Source: Bryobacterales bacterium (lineage in GTDB: Bacteria > Acidobacteriota > Terriglobia > Bryobacterales > Bryobacteraceae). From it: a stretch of 9,769 nt of DNA. Both the position numbers and the translations under genes were made by a program. Shown here piece by piece: positions 6,121 to 9,769 of the stretch (within the stretch, counting starts at the first letter, position 1; the number at the start of each line of letters is the position of its first letter). The stretch covers positions 1 to 9,769 of the forward strand of contig SHUN01000072.1 of NCBI GenBank assembly GCA_009697495.1, in the 5' to 3' direction. Under the pieces are notes generated by a model that was not told the origin of the DNA, made no database searches, and worked only from the letters and a program-made list of their open reading frames with translations.

Positions 6121-6729
6121 CTACTCGTTTTTTACCGGGCGCGAGGAAAGGTTCGCTTGCGCTTCCTGCTCCTCGCTCTTTGCAAACGCCTTTAACACGC
6201 GCTGGCGTGCGCGAAACAGCCGCACCTTGAGCGCATTCTCATTCACTTTATACACATTTTCCAACTGCTTCAGCGACAAACCTTCCACTTCCTTCAAGGT
6301 CAAAAGAACTCGATCTTCCTCGCTCACAGCTCCCAACAAGGAATTCACAAAGTCGCGGACTTTTCCCTGCCGGACCTCTTCCCTTTGAACCAGCGTGCTT
6401 GCGTCGGCATCGGCCATCACTACTTGCTCTTCGCTAAGATCACTCATCCGGGCTTCCGGCCTTCGCCGTTGCCGCCGCAAATAGTCATAGGCCGCGTTCA
6501 CCGTCAGACGGTACAGCCATGGCTCAAATACGTCCGGCTCCCGAAGTTGATCCAGCGAATAGTACAGGCGAACAAACACTTCCTGTCCTACGTCCTCCAC
6601 ATCCTCAGGCCGTCCAATAAGGCGCGAGATGGTACCGAGGATCCGCCGCCGGTACGCCTGCACAACCTGGTTGAAAGCCTGATCATCGCCTTGTTTGGCC
6701 TTTAGGATGAGATCGAAGTCAACCAGCAT
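6121..6729 (-). CDS. ECF-family RNA polymerase sigma factor
   Basis: This 202-residue cytoplasmic protein binds core RNA polymerase and directs it to its own promoter set. Region 2 covers about 18-88 (core-binding PEDVEDVGQEVFVRLY and the -10 segment around FEPWLYRLTVNAAYDYLRR). A linker follows (about 90-120), then region 4 at about 123-182 with the helix-turn-helix EVEGLSLKQLENVYKVNENALKVRLFRAR that reads the -35. There is no region 1 or 3, as is standard for ECF factors. The start is ambiguous: ATG 6729 begins at a natural N-terminus but has weak GGTGGCGAG upstream; an in-frame TTG at 6765 has GGAG 4 nt before it and would add 12 residues. It is first in a three-gene operon with the anti-sigma-like and Spy-like genes, probably autoregulated. 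Confidence 0.95.
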   Translation of the reverse strand: MLVDFDLILKAKQGDDQAFNQVVQAYRRRILGTISRLIGRPEDVEDVGQEVFVRLYYSLDQLREPDVFEPWLYRLTVNAAYDYLRRQRRRPEARMSDLSEEQVVMADADASTLVQREEVRQGKVRDFVNSLLGAVSEEDRVLLTLKEVEGLSLKQLENVYKVNENALKVRLFRARQRVLKAFAKSEEQEAQANLSSRPVKNE

Positions 6730-6804
6730 CGGGACTCGCCACCAAATCTTCGCGGCTCTGCCCAACTATCTCCGGCCAGCCTTTTATCTGCTTCCCGCAG
6801 ACCG

Positions 6805-6844
6805 TACTGATCAGTAGGCGCTTTTCCACTCTCTACAGGTTACA
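6805..6844 (-). promoter_or_regulatory. Candidate autoregulatory ECF promoter with palindrome
   Basis: On the minus strand TGTAACC (6844-6838) carries the AAC core common in ECF -35 elements, and CGCCTA starts 17 bp later (6820), resembling the CGTC-type -10. A perfect 12-bp palindrome TACTGATCAGTA (6805-6816) overlaps the expected RNA start and could be an operator. Assignment is by pattern only. Confidence 0.3.
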
Positions 6845-6863
6845 GCAGTTTCGCCCGATGGCT

Positions 6864-6889
6864 AAGAAAGAGGAAATCTTCATTTCCTC
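6864..6889 (-). terminator. Intrinsic terminator of the small helical-protein gene
   Basis: On the minus strand GAGGAAAT and ATTTCCTC form a perfect 8-bp stem with a GAAG loop, followed by TTTCTT. The stem begins within the stop codon of the gene ending at 6888. It is moderately GC-poor, so efficiency may be limited. Confidence 0.55.
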
Positions 6890-7070
6890 ACGCCGCCGCC
6901 GACACTGCGGGGCTCTGCCCCTCTAGCAGAGTCCCGTCCCTTTCTCTCGCATACTTCTCCAGCGATTGCATCAATCGCTCTATCGTCCGCCGTCGTTGTA
7001 GCAAATATGACAATTGCTCTTCCACGGGCGCAATCCTTAGCGCTGGTGGCAAAATCTTTGGGGGAATCAT
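6888..7070 (-). CDS. Small helical protein of unknown function
   Basis: I do not recognise this protein with certainty. From ATG 7070 it has 60 residues. The core VEEQLSYLLQRRRTIERLMQSLEKYARER (about 16-44) is a strongly amphipathic, charged helix or helical hairpin, and the tail is Ala/Ser-rich. A GTG at 7025 would give 45 residues and has AAGGA 8 nt upstream, a better ribosome site than any before 7070, so the shorter form may be the real one. The stop is embedded in a perfect hairpin followed by Ts, which supports it being transcribed separately from the sigma operon. The ATG at 7070 overlaps the stop of the acyltransferase remnant. It could be a stand-alone coiled-coil protein or a remnant itself. 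Confidence 0.5.
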   Translation of the reverse strand: MIPPKILPPALRIAPVEEQLSYLLQRRRTIERLMQSLEKYARERDGTLLEGQSPAVSAAA

Positions 7071-7434
7071 ACTCTAGTATTAGAACTAGCAGTACCTTTT
7101 TCGTATTGCAATGAGAAAATAGTACTACTCCTGTATTTTTCTGCTTCCGAGGCATCTTCCATCCATGGCACGCGGCGAGCCAATTGACGGATCTCGTCCA
7201 TCCGAATTCCCAGGAGTTCGGTTTCAAAGCTCACCCCAAAATACCGCCGGGGCTCCGCCATGGGCCGGAAACCGTAGAGCCGTTGATAGAAGCTCCGAGT
7301 GCTCGACGCGCGGGCGGGGCGTGAGCCACTCCACTTCGTATTGCTCGCCCAGCGCCGCCATGCTCCTCAGCAGGGCGTAGAATGAAGTGTCACTCAGGAT
7401 TCCAAGCCCCGTCGCGATCCCGCGCTGAAGGGCG
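7067..7434 (-). pseudogene. Frameshifted, 5'-truncated acyltransferase remnant (FeeM/GNAT-like)
   Basis: Reading the minus strand, one frame gives YALLRSMAALGEQYEVEWL then TPRPRVEHS. At about 7295 the protein-like reading jumps one frame and continues SFYQRLYGFRPMAEPRRYFG then VSFETELLGIRMDEIRQLA. The pattern FYxRLYGF-RP-x-EPRRYxGVxFxTxLLG matches the C-terminal acyl-CoA-binding half of GNAT enzymes, most like FeeM-type long-chain N-acyl amino acid synthases. One extra base (or two lost) in GAGCACTCGGAGC explains the shift. There is no start codon in the upstream frame, which stays open into the end of the PQQ dehydrogenase gene, so the N-terminal half is missing. The last 25 codons are AT-rich and may be non-coding. 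The product is almost certainly inactive. Homology is judged by eye, so the family name is tentative. Confidence 0.55.
7074..7089. repeat. Short inverted repeat before the small helical-protein gene
   Basis: CTAGT and ACTAG arms flank a 6-base spacer, lying 4 bp upstream of ATG 7070 in a markedly AT-rich stretch (7071-7145). It could be part of a promoter or operator; no clear -35/-10 pair was found. Confidence 0.3.
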
Positions 7435-7466
7435 AAAAAGGCCGCGCCACGCAGTTCACGGCCTTT
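7435..7466 (-). terminator. Probable intrinsic terminator of the PQQ dehydrogenase gene
   Basis: On the minus strand AAAGGCCG (7466-7459) pairs with CGGCCTTT (7444-7437) around a 14-base loop, and the T run extends to five (7439-7435). It begins 15 bp after the dehydrogenase stop. Confidence 0.7.
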
Positions 7467-7480
7467 ACAATAGTCCCGCG

Positions 7481-9574
7481 CTAAGGCAGCGCAAAGGCCA
7501 CGTAGGCGCCGCTAATCTGCTTCTGCGTGTCGCGCGTCAAACCGGCTTGCGCCGCCGCGCAGAACACGACATATTGCCTGCCCCCGACAGAGTAAACCGC
7601 CGGCATGCCCTCCAGCGCCGTGTCCACTTCGGCTTCCCACAACGCCTTGCCCGTGTCGACATCGAGGGCGCGAACATGCCGGTCCCGCGTGCCCGTGAAA
7701 ATGATCCCGCCCGCGGTCACTACCGGCCCCACCTTCGGATAATGCGACCCCGTATCTTTGATGCCTTTCGCCGCCAAATGCGGCACCTCTCCCAGCGGGA
7801 TCTGCCATCGGATCGTGCCTTCGTTCAGGTCGTAGGCCGTCAAAGTTGACCACGGCGGCTTTATCGGCGACAGGCCGTCGCTGGCGATCATAAAACCGAA
7901 TCCGCTCAAGTAGCGCTCCGCGTCGGCCTCGCTGTTGCCTGCCGGCACGGTCGCCCGCGCACGGGCCGGATTGTACAAATATCCGATCAATTCATCCAGT
8001 TCCGCGTTCGTCAACTTCGGATATCCCGGCATCGGCCCCACACCCTGGCGAATGGCATTCACAAGCTGCTCGCGCGGCAGGCGCACGGCGATGTCATCGA
8101 GCGCCGGCATGGCAGGCGGCGCTCCACGACGGTCCGCCTTATGGCAGTTCAAACAATGGACCTGATACAACGACTGCCCGCGCTGTTCCGGGGAATCGTT
8201 GAAACCGCCCCTGGCCTTGCCCTCCGGCTCCAGTTTCAACATCGCCGGCAGGTCTTTCGAGACCACATACAGAAAGCCGCGCGAAGGCTCGACGGCCGCG
8301 CCGCTCCAATTCGCGCCGCCGTTATTTCCCGGCATTTGAATTGTGTTCCGCGTTCCCGGCGGCGTGAACAGCCCTTCGTTGCGCGCGCTCAAAATATCGT
8401 CCCGGAATTTCGCCCGGTCGGAGGGACTCAAGTGCGGGCTCAAGTCGTCCACGGTGAACTTCTGGCGCGCGAACGGCGGCGGTTTGGTGGGGAATGGCTG
8501 CGTCGGCCAGGTCTTCTCATTCGGCATGTCGGACTTCGGCACCGGGCGCTCTTCGATGGGCCATAGCGGCTCGCCCGTCACGCGGTTAAACACCCAAATA
8601 AACCCTTGTTTCGACACCTGTGCGACCGCATCCACGCTCTTCCCGCCGTGCTGGACGGTGATGAGTTTCGGCGCGGTGGCGTCGTCGTAATCCCAGATGT
8701 CGTGGTGGACCATTTGGAAGTGCCAGATACGCTTCCCGGTCCGCGCGTCCAACGCCAGCAGCGAGTCGCTGAACAGGTTGGCGCCGGCCCGGTCAGCGCC
8801 GTAGAAGTTGTACTTCGCGCTCGCCGTCGGCGCGTACAAAATCCCACGCTTCACGTCGAGCGACATCTCGCCCCACACATTGGCGCCGCCGACGGTTTTC
8901 CAGGCATCTTTAGGCCAGGTTTCATAACCGAATTCGCCCGGCCTGGGGACCGTGTGAAAGGTCCAGACCAGGCGGCCCGTGCGAACATCGAAGGCACGCA
9001 AGTCGCCGGGCGCCGACCCATACCCCTGATTGGTGGCCGACCCGACAATCAGCAGGTCTTCAAACACGCGGCCGGGCGTGGTGGACTGCACCAGGGCGAT
9101 GGTCGAGGGGTCCCGGTCCAGCCCCTCTTTCAGATCGACACTCCCGTCCCGGCCGAAGGTCAAAATGGCTTTGCCGGACACCGCGTCAACCGCCCGCAGC
9201 CGGTGATTCGACGCAAACAAAAGCCGCCGTTCCTTCCGATCTTTACTCTCCCAATAATTGATGCCGCGGTTGGTGATGATCTTCGTATCCGCGCCCGGCG
9301 CGAACGTCCATTTTTCTTTGCCGGTGGCCGCGTCCAAGGCCACAATCGAGTTGTTCTTCGCCAGGACGTAAAGTGTCGAATCCACCATCACGGGATTGAA
9401 AAAATACCGGTTGGAGTCTCCGGTGGGATACGTCCAGGCCCTTTGCAGCTTGGAGACGTTGGAGCGATTGATCTGCGTCAACGGGGAGTATTGGGAAGCG
9501 TCCGCGCCCCCGCCGTAATCCGGCCAACTCTGTCCCAACGCGCACAGCCCGCCCAGCAAGATGAAAAATCGCAT
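7481..9574 (-). CDS. PQQ-dependent dehydrogenase with inserted cytochrome c domain
   Basis: This 697-residue periplasmic quinohemoprotein would oxidise an alcohol or sugar with pyrroloquinoline quinone and pass electrons to its own heme. Residues 1-14 are a short signal peptide (MRFFILLGGLCALG). Beta-propeller repeats (DAATGKEKWTF, DVRTGRLVWTF, DARTGKRIWHF, DVDTGKALWEA) flank VHHDIWDYD (289-297), conserved in this superfamily. A cytochrome c domain (about 465-537) has the heme site C474-LN-C477-H478 and likely Met ligand M515 in GPMPGYPKL. It lies before the last propeller blades (553-697), whose end (VGPVVTAGGIIFTGT...YVAFALP) resembles quinoprotein glucose dehydrogenase. The membrane helices of E. 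coli-type Gcd are absent. The start at 9574 gives a signal peptide and has GGAGG 1 nt before the ATG. An ATG at 9694 with well-spaced GAGGT would add 40 residues that bury the signal. The substrate is unknown, and no PQQ biosynthesis gene is nearby. Confidence 0.93.
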   Translation of the reverse strand: MRFFILLGGLCALGQSWPDYGGGADASQYSPLTQINRSNVSKLQRAWTYPTGDSNRYFFNPVMVDSTLYVLAKNNSIVALDAATGKEKWTFAPGADTKIITNRGINYWESKDRKERRLLFASNHRLRAVDAVSGKAILTFGRDGSVDLKEGLDRDPSTIALVQSTTPGRVFEDLLIVGSATNQGYGSAPGDLRAFDVRTGRLVWTFHTVPRPGEFGYETWPKDAWKTVGGANVWGEMSLDVKRGILYAPTASAKYNFYGADRAGANLFSDSLLALDARTGKRIWHFQMVHHDIWDYDDATAPKLITVQHGGKSVDAVAQVSKQGFIWVFNRVTGEPLWPIEERPVPKSDMPNEKTWPTQPFPTKPPPFARQKFTVDDLSPHLSPSDRAKFRDDILSARNEGLFTPPGTRNTIQMPGNNGGANWSGAAVEPSRGFLYVVSKDLPAMLKLEPEGKARGGFNDSPEQRGQSLYQVHCLNCHKADRRGAPPAMPALDDIAVRLPREQLVNAIRQGVGPMPGYPKLTNAELDELIGYLYNPARARATVPAGNSEADAERYLSGFGFMIASDGLSPIKPPWSTLTAYDLNEGTIRWQIPLGEVPHLAAKGIKDTGSHYPKVGPVVTAGGIIFTGTRDRHVRALDVDTGKALWEAEVDTALEGMPAVYSVGGRQYVVFCAAAQAGLTRDTQKQISGAYVAFALP

Positions 9575-9660
9575 TCCTCCAGAATACTCCCAACTTAATA
9601 TTTGTCGAATCGCCGCCGCCGGGTCAATCCCCATCACACCTGAGCTATGCACAGCTTCGT

Positions 9661-9676
9661 GCCCGCGTTTGCGGGC
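9661..9676. repeat. Hairpin upstream of the PQQ dehydrogenase
   Basis: GCCCGC and GCGGGC form a perfect 6-bp stem with a GTTT loop, 87 bp before the chosen dehydrogenase start. It may lie in the leader of that gene; no function can be assigned. Confidence 0.4.
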
Positions 9677-9694
9677 GGAAACGCGGTGAACCAT

Positions 9695-9723
9695 TTGGTG
9701 ACCTCGAGAACATGGGGTAAAAC
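9695..9723 (+). promoter_or_regulatory. Candidate promoter for a gene beyond the right edge
   Basis: TTGGTG (9695-9700) and TAAAAC (9718-9723) are separated by 17 bp, a partial match to sigma-70 boxes. RNA would start near 9730, immediately before a perfect hairpin. Confidence 0.35.
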
Positions 9724-9730
9724 AGTAGTG

Positions 9731-9753
9731 CCGCGAAGATTTCAGCTTCGCGG
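9731..9753 (+). other. Perfect stem-loop near the expected 5' end of a divergent transcript
   Basis: CCGCGAAG (9731-9738) and CTTCGCGG (9746-9753) form an 8-bp stem with a 7-base loop. No T run follows on the plus strand, so it is not a plus-strand terminator. A 5' mRNA-stabilising hairpin or a dispersed repeat is possible. Confidence 0.5.
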
Positions 9754-9762
9754 ACCGGCCCC

Positions 9763-9769
9763 AAGGAGG
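9763..9769 (+). promoter_or_regulatory. Consensus Shine-Dalgarno sequence at the window edge
   Basis: AAGGAGG occupies the last seven bases. With normal spacing the start codon of a plus-strand gene, divergent from the PQQ dehydrogenase, would lie within about ten bases beyond the window. Confidence 0.55.

Noticed and set aside
7074..7081. TACTAGAG on the minus strand just before ATG 7070, identical to a synthetic cloning scar
   Set aside because: Eight bases can occur by chance; no vector sequence or engineered flanking part is present, and the surroundings look native.
8606..9598. 330-codon plus-strand open frame opposite the PQQ dehydrogenase
   Set aside because: Shadow of the strongly supported dehydrogenase; the translation has no domain, and no ribosome site was seen.
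9575..9694. 40-residue N-terminal extension of the PQQ dehydrogenase from the ATG at 9694
   Set aside because: It would place a charged segment before the signal peptide and contains a hairpin region. The GAGGT before it is well spaced, so it was kept only as an alternative.
1..9769. Mobile element, CRISPR array, tRNA or rRNA
   Set aside because: No transposase or integrase reading, no regularly spaced repeats, no cloverleaf and no rRNA-like sequence was found on either strand.

Overview
The window reads as chromosomal DNA of a high-GC Gram-negative bacterium, most likely an Acidobacteriota of the Bryobacterales/Solibacter type. This is an inference from the gene families present: a soluble PQQ dehydrogenase with a built-in cytochrome c domain, an ECF sigma factor with a Spy-like partner, a FucP-like permease, and an FmdB protein with a Gly/Cys-rich tail. 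No rRNA, tRNA, CRISPR array, transposase or phage gene is visible.

Layout from left to right. Positions 2-142 hold the possible 3' end of a plus-strand gene with a short Ser-Pro repeat. On the minus strand, dacB (PBP4-type DD-peptidase), a small FmdB zinc-ribbon gene and lexA (SOS repressor) follow each other closely at 2623-211 and look like one operon. Divergent from dacB is a secreted protein of unknown function (2652-3410). Its signal-peptide region is duplicated in frame, and its start shares a symmetric -10 box with dacB. Its 3' end overlaps by 68 bp a convergent major-facilitator permease (4596-3343). A 426-bp non-coding stretch with two hairpins and a strong Shine-Dalgarno sequence leads into rpmE (ribosomal protein L31, 5023-5265), which ends at a strong bidirectional terminator.

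The minus-strand block 6729-5347 is a tight three-gene operon: ECF sigma factor, membrane-anchored anti-sigma-like protein, and a membrane-anchored Spy/CpxP-like protein. This resembles sigma/anti-sigma/periplasmic-sensor modules such as CnrH-CnrY-CnrX, although the stimulus cannot be read from sequence. Its upstream region carries a candidate ECF promoter and a perfect 12-bp palindrome. Further right are a small helical protein with its own terminator (7070-6888) and a frameshifted, 5'-truncated acyltransferase remnant (FeeM/GNAT-like). The remnant sits directly behind the PQQ dehydrogenase (9574-7481). The right edge (9695-9769) has a plus-strand promoter-like pair, a perfect hairpin and a consensus AAGGAGG, which point to a divergent gene starting just outside the window.

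Taken together this is mostly ordinary chromosomal housekeeping and envelope-stress content. The parts most worth a second look are the duplicated signal peptide with its back-to-back, near-leaderless promoter, the sigma/anti-sigma/Spy triad with its palindrome, the structured region before rpmE, and the decayed acyltransferase.
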